Counted from the first letter of the stretch, positions 34,381 to 44,681 are shown. The stretch: 64,000 bases of DNA from Pseudobdellovibrionaceae bacterium (GCA_030158485.1 JAOASS010000019.1:44658-108657); one strand, 5' to 3'. Program-made: numbers and translations. The notes: generated from the sequence alone by a model not told the origin.

Positions 34381-36111
34381 TCAAGTTGAGGCAAGATGAT
34401 TCTGAAGTTTATAAAATTTGAAGTATTCCCCTTGGCTTTTGAGCAAAGATTCGTGAGTTCCCACTTCAGCAATGCGTCCGGACTTCAACACAACAATTCG
34501 GTCGCAGTTTTGTACCGTCGATAGGCGGTGAGCAATCACAATCGCAGTACGGCCTTCCATTAAAGAATTAAGACCTTTTTGAACTTCGACTTCACTTTGA
34601 CTATCAAGAGCGCTAGTTGCTTCATCAAGAATCAAAATCGGAGCATCTTTAATAAAGGCTCTGGCAATGCTGACCCGCTGTTTTTCACCGCCCGAAAGAA
34701 GGCCTCCGCGGTCACCAACCTGACTTTCGTACTGGTTTTTTAACCGCTTAATAAAGTCCTGAGCATGGGCTTTCTGGGCCATTATTTTAACTAAGTCTTT
34801 TGGTTTTGCAAAGTCTCCGGACCAAATATTATTTTCCACTGTATCGCGAAGTAGAAAAACGTCTTGTGAAACTAAACCAATATTTTTTCTTAAATCAGCC
34901 ACGTCAAGATTTTTTAATGAAACGCCATCAATCAGAATTTCACCATCAGTTGGATCGTAAAAACGTTCCAAAAGATTTGCGATAGTGGATTTTCCGCTTC
35001 CGCTTTCGCCAATCAAAGCGACAGTTTCGCCTTTTTTAATTTCAAGGTTAAAATCTTCTAAGACCTGATGATGCCCATAAGAAAATGAAACGTTTTTAAA
35101 TTCGATTTTATTCCATTTTTTTGGAAATAGGGTCGGATTCATCGGCATTTTTAATTCGGATGGTTGATCTAAAATTTGATGGATTCGTTCTGTTGCCACG
35201 ACAGTTTCTTGAATGCGTAAGTAGCTTTCTTGAAATTTCTTTATTGGTTGATTCACGGAAAGCATCGATGCGATGTAAGCCAAAACATCACCCACAGTTG
35301 CTTCACCGTTGGCAACAGCCGCCCCAAAGTAAAAGAAAATTCCTAAAATCACACACGTGGCTACAAATTCTGTTACAGGGCCCATGAGCTCAACTCTAGA
35401 ATGGACTTTCTTTCTGAGGCCAAAATAGTAATCAGATTCTGACTTTAGCTTATTTTCCAATACGGATTCTAAATTAAAAGATTGAATAGTTCTAACGCCA
35501 TCTAAGCTTTCCTTAATCGTAGCCGAAATTTTTTCTAGATTTTCCTGCCCGAATCGAACATATTTTCTAAGACTTTTTGAAATTTGACGAAGAAAAAATA
35601 AAATAACAGGAGCGATAAGAATAATCATAAAAGTCAGTTTTGAATTCAGCGCAAACAAATTGTAAATTAAGAAAATTGCCAACAGCGGTTCTCGAAAAAA
35701 ATCTGCGACCATGCGAAGACCATCTTGAATGACTTTAATATCATTCATAATTCGACTCATCAGGCCGCCCGACCCTGATGCGTACTCAGAATGAAACTTG
35801 AGGTCCATATTCAAAAACTTTTTTTGTAACTTTTGTCTGAATTGATTTACAACTTGTTCGGCCGTTATATTCATTAAATAAATATGAAAATAACGACAAA
35901 TTGCGACAGTCAAAGCTAAAGCTAAAACAGTGAAAGTGACTTCTTTGATAAGATTTGGATTTCCAGATCGAAAAGAAGCTTCGATGTCTTTAACCATGTA
36001 CATCAGTCGGGCCATACAAGCAGAATAAATTATTCCTGTTAACGCAATAATGATAACGCGTTTCCAGTGGGGCTTAACTTCAAGAAGAACTTTTTTAATT
36101 TGAACTAACAT
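34381..36111 (-). CDS. MsbA-like lipid/drug ABC exporter
   Basis: A 576-residue half-size ABC exporter: an N-terminal six-helix transmembrane domain and a C-terminal nucleotide-binding domain. Walker A GESGSGKST, signature LSGGEKQRVSIARAF and Walker B ILILDEATSALDS are intact. Length and layout fit MsbA (lipid A flippase), but multidrug exporters look alike, so I leave the symbol empty. It shares its start with the uvrA stop (TAATG) in a chain with uvrA and PBP1A. Confidence 0.85.
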   Translation of the reverse strand: MLVQIKKVLLEVKPHWKRVIIIALTGIIYSACMARLMYMVKDIEASFRSGNPNLIKEVTFTVLALALTVAICRYFHIYLMNITAEQVVNQFRQKLQKKFLNMDLKFHSEYASGSGGLMSRIMNDIKVIQDGLRMVADFFREPLLAIFLIYNLFALNSKLTFMIILIAPVILFFLRQISKSLRKYVRFGQENLEKISATIKESLDGVRTIQSFNLESVLENKLKSESDYYFGLRKKVHSRVELMGPVTEFVATCVILGIFFYFGAAVANGEATVGDVLAYIASMLSVNQPIKKFQESYLRIQETVVATERIHQILDQPSELKMPMNPTLFPKKWNKIEFKNVSFSYGHHQVLEDFNLEIKKGETVALIGESGSGKSTIANLLERFYDPTDGEILIDGVSLKNLDVADLRKNIGLVSQDVFLLRDTVENNIWSGDFAKPKDLVKIMAQKAHAQDFIKRLKNQYESQVGDRGGLLSGGEKQRVSIARAFIKDAPILILDEATSALDSQSEVEVQKGLNSLMEGRTAIVIAHRLSTVQNCDRIVVLKSGRIAEVGTHESLLKSQGEYFKFYKLQNHLAST

Positions 36112-39017
36112 TAGCCCTCAATGTAGCGCTTTAGGAACTGTCCCGTCAGGCTTTTTTTCACTTTTATGACGTCTTCCGGTGATCCTTGGGCAACAAGATA
36201 GCCCCCTTTTTCCCCGGCTTCGGGGCCTAAATCAATCACATAATCTGCTTGGCGAATGACGTCCTGATTATGTTCGACCAAAATGACGCTGCTTCCACTT
36301 TCGATCAATTTATTAAGAACCTTCATTAGAAGATCAATTTCTTTAAAATGAAGTCCGGTTGTGGGCTCATCCAATATGTAAAGAGTCGCTTTTTGATTTG
36401 AATCGGTCAGTTCTTTGGCAATTTTAAGCCGTTGAGATTCGCCACCACTTAAAGAACTTGCAGGTTGTCCCAGTTGTATATAATCAAGACCGACTTCTTT
36501 TAAAACACTTAAGGGCTTTCTGATATTCGGGTGGGCTATAAAAAAATCTAAACCTTCTTTGATGGTCATCGATAAAATCTGGTAGATATTTTTACCATAA
36601 AGTTGAACTTCGAGAATTTCAGATCTAAATTTTTTACCGTCACAGACATCACAAGGAATAATAACATTATCCATAAACATCATATCGATTTCTTCAAAGC
36701 CAGTGCCTTTGCAAGATGGGCAGCGGCCGCCGTCGACATTCAAACTAAAAGTACCTGGAGTATAACCTCGAGATTTTGATTCTGGCGTTGAAGACATCAG
36801 ATTTCTGATCGCATCGTATGCTTTTAAGTAAGTGACGGGATTAGATCGTGCAGATTTTCCGATAGCACCCTGATCAATTAAAATCACATTTTTAATGTTG
36901 TCGACACCTTCAATATCGCTATATTCCTGTGCCGGTAAAAATTCAATTTCAAGTTTTCGAGCCAAAGCGGGGTAAAGAGTCTTTGTTACCAAGGTTGATT
37001 TGCCAGAACCACTTACACCTGTAACAACAACCATTCTATTTAAGGGAAAAATAACATTTAAATCTTTAAGATTATTTCCTTTGGCGCCATTCAAAGTGAT
37101 TTTGTATTTTAAATTATTTAAGTTAACTGGCCGAACTTCTTTTAAGAGATTCTGCTTTTTTCCAGGCTTCACAAACTGAGCCGTTTGTGAAGTCATTGAT
37201 TTTAAAAAGTCTGAAGTCTTACCTTCATACACGATTTCTCCGCCCAACGCGCCTGATCCTGGTCCCATTTCAATAATATGTTCGCTGCTTTGGATCACAT
37301 CGTGATCGTGTTCAACAACGACAAGAGTATTGCCCAATTCTTTTAATTCTTTCAAAATACTAATAAGCCTATCATTGTCCCTAGGGTGTAGGCCTACAGT
37401 TGGTTCGTCTAATACGTAAAGCGCTTGTGACAAGCCCATGCCAAGCTGGTTGGCTAAAACAAGCCTTTGATATTCGCCTCCGGAAAGTGTTCTGGTTTCC
37501 CTGTTCAGAGTTAAATAGTGGACGCCTACGCGCATCAGAAAACTTAAGCGTGATCTCAGTTGTTTTAAAACTTCAGGCACAATTTCTTCACGCTGTTGAG
37601 ATAGTTTAAGTTTTGAAAACCATTCGCAAAGCGCTTCAATTGTGATTCCGCTTAGTTGATGAATATTTTTTCCATCAATTAGAATATGCTCAACTTCAGG
37701 TCGTAGTCTTGATCCTTTACAGCTGGGGCAAAGAGAAGCACTTCGATACCTAGATATAAAAACACGAACATGCATTTTATATTTAATTTGATCTAAGTAT
37801 TCAAAAAGCCCTTTTACTCCGTAGAAATCATCATGACCATTCCAAACCATGTCCCTTTGAGATTTTTTTAAATCCATCCAAGGAGTCGAAAGACTGATTT
37901 TTTGTTTTTTACAAAAAGCGAACAAAGCTTTTTTATCAGCTTCTGCGGAAGGCATAGTGAATGGATTTAAAGCCCCTTGCTGTAGGCTTAAATTGGGATT
38001 TGGTACGACTTTATTTTCATCAAGATCTAAAATATTTCCAAACCCTTTACAACTCGGACAAGCACCCAGCGGAGAATTAAAACTAAAAAGTCTTGAAGTG
38101 ATTTGCGGTGGATTCCAGCCGCATTCGGGACAAGCGGGTTCTTCACTGATAGGGAGCATTTCTCCGGTGGAAAGCAAAAGTGAACATTTTCGAGTTACAG
38201 TATGGGTGTTATATTTTGTGCTGGCCTCATAAGCTTGTTGAACAGAATCAGCCAATCGGCCTCGATCTTCTTGAGTGAAAGCCATACGGTCAATAACAAG
38301 ATAGAAAGTTTCGACTGGTAGGCCTTTTTTAATAGTACTGGGTTCGCTGATTTCAATGAGTTCGCCTTCAGTGTGCTTTTCATGAGGCTTTTCTAAAAGT
38401 TTTGCTATTGTTTTTTCTTTTAATGCAGAGTTTTTTGTCGAAGCCTTTTTTGGTGAGGCTTTTATTTTTTGAGTGGGGACCCAAATTCTGAGGTAACCAT
38501 CTTGTAAAAGTAGAGAATGAAGTTTTTTTCCTTCTGCGAGTCTTCCGTCTTCAGGAATTTCAACTAAAATTGTGCCGCGCAAATTTGAGTATTTATTTAA
38601 AATACGTTCAGTCGCTTCGGTTACAGTTTGCTTTTCTGCAGGAATATGATGAGTCGGGCAGTGGGGAATTCCGACTTTTTCAAAAAGTAACCGCATATAA
38701 TCAACAAGTTCTGTTGTCGTCCCGACAGTAGATCGGCTGCTTTTAACTGTATTTTTTTGTTCAATTGAAATGCTAGGAGGAATATTTTCGACGCCTTCAA
38801 TGTCGGGTTTAGGCGCTTTGTTTAAAAACTGCCTAGCATAATTCGACATGCTTTCAATAAAACGTCTTTGACCTTCGGCAAAGAGTGTTTCAAAAGCAAG
38901 AGAGCTCTTGCCCGAACCTGAAGGGCCGCACACGACGGTGAAAGATCCTAAAGGAATTTTCACATCGATGTTTTTAAGATTATTTTGCTTCACCCCCCAG
39001 AGGTGAATTTCTTTCAT
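36111..39017 (-). CDS. uvrA: Excinuclease ABC subunit A
   Basis: ATPase that finds DNA damage and loads UvrB in nucleotide excision repair. The 968-residue protein has two ABC ATPase units, each with Walker A (GPSGSGKSSLAFETLF; GVSGSGKSTLVTKTL) and signature (LSGGEYQRL; LSGGESQRL). The zinc-binding cysteine pairs are present (CPECGW...CPSCKG, CPSCKGTG, CDVCDG). The insertion near residues 130-270, longer than in E. coli and Lys-rich, is in the UvrB-binding region. Its start shares bases with the PBP1A stop (TAATG) and its stop with the MsbA-like start. Confidence 0.96.
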   Translation of the reverse strand: MKEIHLWGVKQNNLKNIDVKIPLGSFTVVCGPSGSGKSSLAFETLFAEGQRRFIESMSNYARQFLNKAPKPDIEGVENIPPSISIEQKNTVKSSRSTVGTTTELVDYMRLLFEKVGIPHCPTHHIPAEKQTVTEATERILNKYSNLRGTILVEIPEDGRLAEGKKLHSLLLQDGYLRIWVPTQKIKASPKKASTKNSALKEKTIAKLLEKPHEKHTEGELIEISEPSTIKKGLPVETFYLVIDRMAFTQEDRGRLADSVQQAYEASTKYNTHTVTRKCSLLLSTGEMLPISEEPACPECGWNPPQITSRLFSFNSPLGACPSCKGFGNILDLDENKVVPNPNLSLQQGALNPFTMPSAEADKKALFAFCKKQKISLSTPWMDLKKSQRDMVWNGHDDFYGVKGLFEYLDQIKYKMHVRVFISRYRSASLCPSCKGSRLRPEVEHILIDGKNIHQLSGITIEALCEWFSKLKLSQQREEIVPEVLKQLRSRLSFLMRVGVHYLTLNRETRTLSGGEYQRLVLANQLGMGLSQALYVLDEPTVGLHPRDNDRLISILKELKELGNTLVVVEHDHDVIQSSEHIIEMGPGSGALGGEIVYEGKTSDFLKSMTSQTAQFVKPGKKQNLLKEVRPVNLNNLKYKITLNGAKGNNLKDLNVIFPLNRMVVVTGVSGSGKSTLVTKTLYPALARKLEIEFLPAQEYSDIEGVDNIKNVILIDQGAIGKSARSNPVTYLKAYDAIRNLMSSTPESKSRGYTPGTFSLNVDGGRCPSCKGTGFEEIDMMFMDNVIIPCDVCDGKKFRSEILEVQLYGKNIYQILSMTIKEGLDFFIAHPNIRKPLSVLKEVGLDYIQLGQPASSLSGGESQRLKIAKELTDSNQKATLYILDEPTTGLHFKEIDLLMKVLNKLIESGSSVILVEHNQDVIRQADYVIDLGPEAGEKGGYLVAQGSPEDVIKVKKSLTGQFLKRYIEG

Positions 39018-41728
39018 TAAAAATCCTGTTTTAAGAAGTCACTGTTTTCTTGTTCTTTATTGGAGTTTGTCGTGGGCTCGGTGCCTTCGAAGTAAGCTTG
39101 CTTGGCAACTTTTTTAGAGTCTGCGCCAGCTAACTTTCCTGTTTCTCCGTCTATGTTCGCAAAAACAATACCTTCCGGTATTGGCAAAGTCATCTGGGGA
39201 AGTTGTTCGTGTGCGCTTTTCATATAGTCGACCCAAATTGGTAAAGCAGATCTTCCACCGACCTCACCACGCCCTAGACTGCGCTCTTTATCGAAGCCGA
39301 CCCACACACCAGTTGAAACTTGCGCAGAATATCCGATAAACCACGCGTCAAAGTATCCGTTTGTAGTTCCAGTTTTTCCAGCAACATCCCGGCCCAAAGC
39401 GCGAGCTCGAGCGCCCGTTCCCTCGGGGTCATCTATAACCCCTTTTAGTAAACTTGTCAGAATGTAGGCTGTTTGAGGTTTAATTAATTGATCAGGATCT
39501 GTAAAAAAGAGATGTGGCATCGCTTTCTTTTTTTCTAAAGACTGAGCGGAAGCTGTCGCGGGTGGTGAAGTCTGAGTTTTTGGATCATTCTTCAGTGCAG
39601 TTTGATCTTGAGAATCTTCAACTGGCGCCACAATTCCAGAATTTATAAAAGTGATTCTTTTTTCTTCAAATTCTTTTTCCTGAGCTTCCATTTCTTTTTC
39701 AAAACGAACGTCTAATGAAACATTTTCTAGTAAGACTTCATTTTTATGGTCCTTCACTTTCTTGATCACGATTGGTCGAATGCGCTTTCCGAGTCGGCCA
39801 ATTTCAGAGAAGACTTTTGTCATTTCGTAAAGAGTCACAGAACTTGATCCTAATGCCAATGTAAAATCCATATTAAGAGGACTAAAAATTCCTAGTCGCT
39901 TGGCATATTCAGCAGCCCATTGAACTCCGATATCTTCAATAATTTTGACCGTTGGAATATTAAGCGATTGAACTAAAGCATTTCGAAAAATAATTTCACC
40001 GCTGAATTCCCGACCATGATTTGACGGTTTCCAAAGTTTTGTTTCTTCTTGCCCTTCTTCATCTTGTTGCTTTTCTTCATAAACGATAGGCACGTCCATA
40101 ACAGGAGTCGACGGATTGTAGCCTTTATCTAAAGCTGCGGCGTAAACAATTGTTTTAAATGAAGAACCTGTTTGTCTGGCGGCTTGAAGCGCGCGGTTGA
40201 ATTCATTTCGCTTAAAATCGTAGCCTCCTACGAGTGACAAAAGTTCCTGAGTTTGTTGGTCAAAAGAAACAAGGGCTCCTTCGACAAGAGGCTCCTGATC
40301 TAGTTGAACATTCAAATAAGGACTGACATCAATCTTAGGCTTCGTTTTTACTTTTGGATCTTTGTACTTTTCTAAGACAACCTTATCCGAAATAAGCTGA
40401 ACGGAAATAACATCGCCAACTTTCAAAGCAGAAGAGGGCTTCAAAATCTGAGAATTTTCTGCTTTCAATTCAGGATTGGGTTTTCGAGCCCACTTCATAC
40501 TTTCAAAATCAATTAAGCCTTGTGCGCCCGGCAAATCAGTCAGTACGTAGCCTTCTTCGTCATTCACTTCTTTGACAACAGCCAAATAATTTTCATTTAA
40601 TTTTAAATATCCAGGAATTTTAATTCCGCTTAGACGGGCTTCGTTTGCCAATTGCACTTCTGCAAATTGACCATCAGGTAAAATTGTTCTTTCGGGATTG
40701 GCGGCTAAAATAAGTTTCTTTTTTTCTTTTTCTAATAGATCTGTAATTTCGGATTCTTCAGTTATCGATTTCAATGGACCACGAAAGCCTTGGCGCTTGT
40801 CTAAATCTTTTAGACCTTTTTTTAAAGCTTCTTGTGCGGCTTGTTGTTTTGGAAGATCCATTGCTAACTGAATTGAAATTCCTTCGTCTAAAACGGCTTT
40901 TTCCCCTAACTTATCCACAAGAATTTGGCGTACGGTTTCCATATAAAAAGGTGCCAGGTCTTCGAAATTATCGCGAATATAAACTTTGACGGGCAACTGC
41001 GAAGCTAACTCGGCTTGATCCTTTTTAATAAATCCCACATCGGCCATTCGCTTCAAAACATAAAGCTGTCGTTCTTTCGCGCGCGAAGGATTAGAAACCG
41101 GAGAATACCGACTAGGGGCTTGGGGCAAACCGGCCAATATAGCGGCTTCTTCGATTGTAATTTTATCGACAGACTTTTTAAAGTAAGTCTGAGACGCATT
41201 TTGGATTCCATAGGCGCCGTGTCCGAAATAAATTTGATTCAAATAAAGATAAAGGATCTCTTCTTTTTTTAAATTTTGTTCCATTTCAGTAGCCAAAAGA
41301 GCTTCCCGAAATTTTCTCATCAGAGTTTTTTCATTATCACGCAAAAGTAAGGTTTTAGCCAATTGCTGGGTAATAGTTGATCCGCCCTGCACAGAGTGTC
41401 CTGCGCGAATATTGGCTAAAGTGGCTCGTAAAATTGAACTGTAATTAATTCCGCTGTGTTGAAAAAACTGATCATCTTCTGCTGCCAAAAAAGCATTTAC
41501 AACATGTTCAGGTATTTTATTATAGGGAACTAATGTTCTTCGCTCGCGATAAAATTCGCCCACCTTTTTTCCATTACGATCGTAAACAGGTGAAACCAAC
41601 AAGGGCTTATAATCCGCAACAGAAATAATTTCAGGCAGGCCACTTTTAACAGCTTTATAAAAAATCAAAACCGAAACAATTCCAATCACAATGACAGAAA
41701 TCAAAAAAAGCAAAATTTTCTTACCCAT
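39017..41728 (-). CDS. Penicillin-binding protein 1A (bifunctional)
   Basis: Class A PBP that polymerises and cross-links peptidoglycan in the periplasm. The 903-residue protein has an N-terminal anchor (residues 1-25), a GT51 domain with catalytic Glu in AEDDQFF near residue 84 and GGSTITQQLAKTLLL, and a transpeptidase domain with TGSSFKT (SxxK), VQSLN (SxN) and AGKTGTT (KTG). A region of about 50 residues between the SxN and KTG motifs is Pro/Glu/Gln/Lys rich, probably a flexible loop. It leads the PBP1A-uvrA-msbA-like chain; its own upstream gap (41729-41944) must hold the promoter. Confidence 0.95.
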   Translation of the reverse strand: MGKKILLFLISVIVIGIVSVLIFYKAVKSGLPEIISVADYKPLLVSPVYDRNGKKVGEFYRERRTLVPYNKIPEHVVNAFLAAEDDQFFQHSGINYSSILRATLANIRAGHSVQGGSTITQQLAKTLLLRDNEKTLMRKFREALLATEMEQNLKKEEILYLYLNQIYFGHGAYGIQNASQTYFKKSVDKITIEEAAILAGLPQAPSRYSPVSNPSRAKERQLYVLKRMADVGFIKKDQAELASQLPVKVYIRDNFEDLAPFYMETVRQILVDKLGEKAVLDEGISIQLAMDLPKQQAAQEALKKGLKDLDKRQGFRGPLKSITEESEITDLLEKEKKKLILAANPERTILPDGQFAEVQLANEARLSGIKIPGYLKLNENYLAVVKEVNDEEGYVLTDLPGAQGLIDFESMKWARKPNPELKAENSQILKPSSALKVGDVISVQLISDKVVLEKYKDPKVKTKPKIDVSPYLNVQLDQEPLVEGALVSFDQQTQELLSLVGGYDFKRNEFNRALQAARQTGSSFKTIVYAAALDKGYNPSTPVMDVPIVYEEKQQDEEGQEETKLWKPSNHGREFSGEIIFRNALVQSLNIPTVKIIEDIGVQWAAEYAKRLGIFSPLNMDFTLALGSSSVTLYEMTKVFSEIGRLGKRIRPIVIKKVKDHKNEVLLENVSLDVRFEKEMEAQEKEFEEKRITFINSGIVAPVEDSQDQTALKNDPKTQTSPPATASAQSLEKKKAMPHLFFTDPDQLIKPQTAYILTSLLKGVIDDPEGTGARARALGRDVAGKTGTTNGYFDAWFIGYSAQVSTGVWVGFDKERSLGRGEVGGRSALPIWVDYMKSAHEQLPQMTLPIPEGIVFANIDGETGKLAGADSKKVAKQAYFEGTEPTTNSNKEQENSDFLKQDF

Positions 41729-41880
41729 ATCTCTCCAAAATCCAAGGTGATAGGTACATTAGGCATGACGGCGCATTAAAAATGCGAAGTCATGCAACTC
41801 GGAAAGCTTAACAAGAGATGAGAGCGCAGTCACCATTATGACAATTGCAATTTTGCTAGTCTGGGAGGTGGACTTAAACA

Positions 41881-41913
41881 AAAAATGCGGACTTTGTGGA
41901 AGTCCGCATTTTT
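41881..41913 (-). terminator. Strong intrinsic terminator after the coiled-coil gene
   Basis: Perfect 14-bp stem (AAAAATGCGGACTT with AAGTCCGCATTTTT) around a 5-base loop. It lies just past the stop of the gene at 41945 and ends in a T run on the minus strand. It works in either direction, so it also insulates the PBP1A gene. Confidence 0.85.
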
Positions 41914-41944
41914 GAAAAGTCTCGACTTAAGGCGGGGTTAGGGT

Positions 41945-43405
41945 CTACTTTGTCGCATCATAATCTTCGACTTCTTTATCGGCTTTGTTCCCGGACACAT
42001 TGGGATCTGAAATGCCTTGAAATGTTTTGCAGCTACCTACATTTTTATCATAAATTTCAACCATTTCACTGTGCGTACTAATCACTTCTTTGGCATTTGA
42101 TCTTGAAAAACTACCCTTCGTGTTTAAAGCTCCAATTCGAAGCTGCCCATTTTTTTTAATTTCATTTTCCAGTGCCTTCGTTTTATTTTCTGAATTTTCA
42201 AGAGCATCTTGAAATTTTTGAGTTAAAAGAGAAGCTGCTTTCATCGTGCGATTGTTGATTTTTTCAGTTTCTGTTTTGTACTCTTCAACTGTTTTTTTCA
42301 GTTCTTCAGTCTGCTTTGTAATATAATTTTCTAAATCATCTACAGCTTTTTTAGCTTTGATAAAAGTTCTATCATAGTGTGCTGTAATCGATGATCTAGA
42401 GTTATTAAGACGCTTTCGGCAGCTCTCGAATATTTTCTGAAGTTCTTGTACTTTTGCTTTACCTTTACTTGCGCTGCTTTCCATAATTCCGATTTTAGAT
42501 TTGCCAGGCACTTTGCTGCTGTTCAAACTTTTCTTAACTTTGTTACGACAAAAAATATCAATCGTAGCGTTATCCGTTAAATCAATAAATTCACCTTCGT
42601 ATTGATAATTTGTAAGTGAATTATTCATACTTTCTGGTAAAGCATCGAAGGCCTGTTTTGCGTCAATTAATTTTGAGTTCGCTTCTATTATCGCCTGCTC
42701 TAAATCATTTTGTCTTTTTTGTATTCGTTTTAAGAGCTCGGTGGCCGAGTCTTCGGCAGACTCTTCAAGTGCTTGTCGTTTTTCGTTGAGATCTGCAAGT
42801 TCTTTTTTGAGATCTTCTTTTATATCAAGAATTTTCTTTTCATCGTTTCGAATATCTTCATTGATGTCTTTGAGTTCTTTTTTTGCATCTTTGGCCTGAT
42901 CTTTATTATCCTTTAGATAATTTTCACACCCAGGTTTGCTTTTGCTTTCGTAAGACTCAACCAATGCGTAAAATGCAATTTCAGCTAGTTCAGAAGGACT
43001 ATCTTCATCAACAGACAAACATTTTTTAGCAGATACAAGATCAGGATATTTAAGCTTTTTATTAAGATCCGAGTACTGGCTATAAGCTTTGTCACAAGCA
43101 TCTTTAGTGTCTGCTGCGATTTTTACACACAGATTTAATCGAGTTTCAATATCAGCTAAATTAGCTTCCAAGCCGTCGATTTTACGCGTTAATTCTTTGT
43201 AATCAGCACTGGGTTTTTGACCATCTGAAATAACTATATTATCTTTTCTGTCTTTAAGCCCACGAAGTTGCTCTTTGAAGCCCGTTTTTTTCGCGTCCAA
43301 CCTTGCGACATCCGCTGTTTCACAATTCTGTGCCCAGACGAAGCCAGGACTGACAAATGAAAACACAACAAGTGTCAAATGCATAAGCGGTGTAAAACGA
43401 TTCAT
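41945..43405 (-). CDS. Secreted coiled-coil protein of unknown function
   Basis: Start chosen at ATG 43405: GGGGG precedes it and a signal peptide follows (MNRFTPLMHLTLVVFSFVSP, then GFVWAQ). The 486-residue product is dominated by Lys/Glu/Asp heptads, for example LEANLADIETRL, KKELKDINEDIRNDEKKIL, and LKKTVEEYKTETEK, so it should form long coiled coils. A handful of cysteines lie near both ends. I recognise no enzyme or domain. It stands alone in its unit, with a terminator 30 bases on. Confidence 0.65.
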   Translation of the reverse strand: MNRFTPLMHLTLVVFSFVSPGFVWAQNCETADVARLDAKKTGFKEQLRGLKDRKDNIVISDGQKPSADYKELTRKIDGLEANLADIETRLNLCVKIAADTKDACDKAYSQYSDLNKKLKYPDLVSAKKCLSVDEDSPSELAEIAFYALVESYESKSKPGCENYLKDNKDQAKDAKKELKDINEDIRNDEKKILDIKEDLKKELADLNEKRQALEESAEDSATELLKRIQKRQNDLEQAIIEANSKLIDAKQAFDALPESMNNSLTNYQYEGEFIDLTDNATIDIFCRNKVKKSLNSSKVPGKSKIGIMESSASKGKAKVQELQKIFESCRKRLNNSRSSITAHYDRTFIKAKKAVDDLENYITKQTEELKKTVEEYKTETEKINNRTMKAASLLTQKFQDALENSENKTKALENEIKKNGQLRIGALNTKGSFSRSNAKEVISTHSEMVEIYDKNVGSCKTFQGISDPNVSGNKADKEVEDYDATK

Positions 43406-43567
43406 AAAGACCCCCGAGCTAATGACATATAAAAGCAAACTCAGTACCATTATCGGCAAAGTTAAGACTGAAGTTTAAATTTAATTCTCAAAATGATACA
43501 GATGAACTTGTAAATGCAAAATATAAGATCAGTGTCCCGGTCTGGCTTTAAGGCTGGTTAGGGGTCA

Positions 43568-44209
43568 CTATTTCAGCCAGTCTTTCATCAACACTTTAAT
43601 TTGAGTTTGGTAGGGAACCCCAAGTACTTGAGACTTTTCGCGAAAAGCTTCTAGCAGAGGCTGCGGTATTTTCATGCTGATCAGTTTAGATTTCCCAAGC
43701 TCCTTTTTTTCTTCGAGTTGCAAGTAAAAGCGCAAGTTTTCTAATCTTTGCAGCAAGAATTCGGGAGTTACTTTTGTGACCCGAGGAGTATCGTGAGGAA
43801 TTCGCAGTCCGAGCTCTTTTAAATCTTCAATTTTTAAAAATTTGAGACTTCGATTTTTAATCAGGACTTCGTGGGGCTGAAAATATTCTGGTTCGACACC
43901 CAGTCGAATCATCATTTTGTGTGATTTGGAGCTTGGGCTTTGGAAAGTCCAAAACTTCATATTTTTTTCTGATTTGAATTTGTCTAAAAAGTGAAAAAGC
44001 TCTTCTGCTCCGATGGGCAAAGTATTTTCATATCCGATTCTTAAAAGAGCTTTTTCAGCTTTTTTGAAATGCTCAAGTGATTGGGGAATAATCACTTCAA
44101 TTTCTGGATCATCAAGCAGAACGCCACATAAATTAGCAGCTATTGTGCCGCTGAAGATAAATTCAACTTTGAAGTTATGGAACGCTTCTGCAATTTGTAA
44201 AGCTGTCAT
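43568..44209 (-). CDS. Nucleotidyltransferase-like/ribbon-helix-helix fusion
   Basis: A 213-residue protein. The first 150 residues or so resemble the minimal nucleotidyltransferase fold: FIFSGTIAANLCGVLL at the 'GG.A...HG' position, then DDPEIEVIIP where catalytic members have DxD. So the fold is there, but the metal ligands look altered (EIE instead of DID). The last 40 residues (ISMKIPQPLLEAFREKSQ, then GVPYQTQIKVLM) match CopG/BrnA-type ribbon-helix-helix antitoxins. The gene stands alone; no separate toxin or antitoxin gene flanks it. Family assignment is by eye. Confidence 0.55.
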   Translation of the reverse strand: MTALQIAEAFHNFKVEFIFSGTIAANLCGVLLDDPEIEVIIPQSLEHFKKAEKALLRIGYENTLPIGAEELFHFLDKFKSEKNMKFWTFQSPSSKSHKMMIRLGVEPEYFQPHEVLIKNRSLKFLKIEDLKELGLRIPHDTPRVTKVTPEFLLQRLENLRFYLQLEEKKELGKSKLISMKIPQPLLEAFREKSQVLGVPYQTQIKVLMKDWLK

Positions 44210-44396
44210 TTAGCCAGGATAGACCGGTATAGATAGAGCACAATTCTAAAAAATCAAAAATATGTAAATAAAGACTTTAGGCTTGCATGCCTGGATGCGA
44301 CGGGGCACTTCAAACTAAAAAAATAGATCATGAAATCTCACTTCACATATGGAACACAATTAGTTAATATCTAGACCAAAGCAAAGTTAAGGAGTA

Positions 44397-44681
44397 TTGA
44401 AGCATCTTCAGACACTTCTAGGTTGGAATATGGTTAAGGGTTTTAACTCTGATTTTTATATTTTGGGTAAGCATTATCATCTTCAATCGGAAGATTGGGG
44501 TACGCAAAACCCCTATTTAGTGACTCGGCTTTACTGCCAAGGGGCAGTTGTTAAAACTTTAAAAAGATCTTATGTTGAAATTTTCGGCACACTCCGGATT
44601 GCCTCTGATGTTGTGAAAATTGCTTTGAAGCATCAGCATGAAGAATTGGCAAAAGATCTGGTTTTAGGACGAACTCTTTAA
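44397..44681 (+). CDS. 94-residue protein of unknown function next to ftsE
   Basis: Starts with TTG at 44397, just after an AAGGAG ribosome binding site; an in-frame ATG at 44430 is less well placed. The sequence has no signal peptide. The stretch FYILGKHYHLQSEDWGTQNP and then LVTRLYCQGAVVKTL resembles a short domain ('HVQTED.G..N..I.T.V..GG.I') I recall from predatory and other delta-type proteobacteria, but I cannot name it. 54 bases later ftsE begins; cotranscription is possible but not shown. Confidence 0.55.
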   Translation: MKHLQTLLGWNMVKGFNSDFYILGKHYHLQSEDWGTQNPYLVTRLYCQGAVVKTLKRSYVEIFGTLRIASDVVKIALKHQHEELAKDLVLGRTL

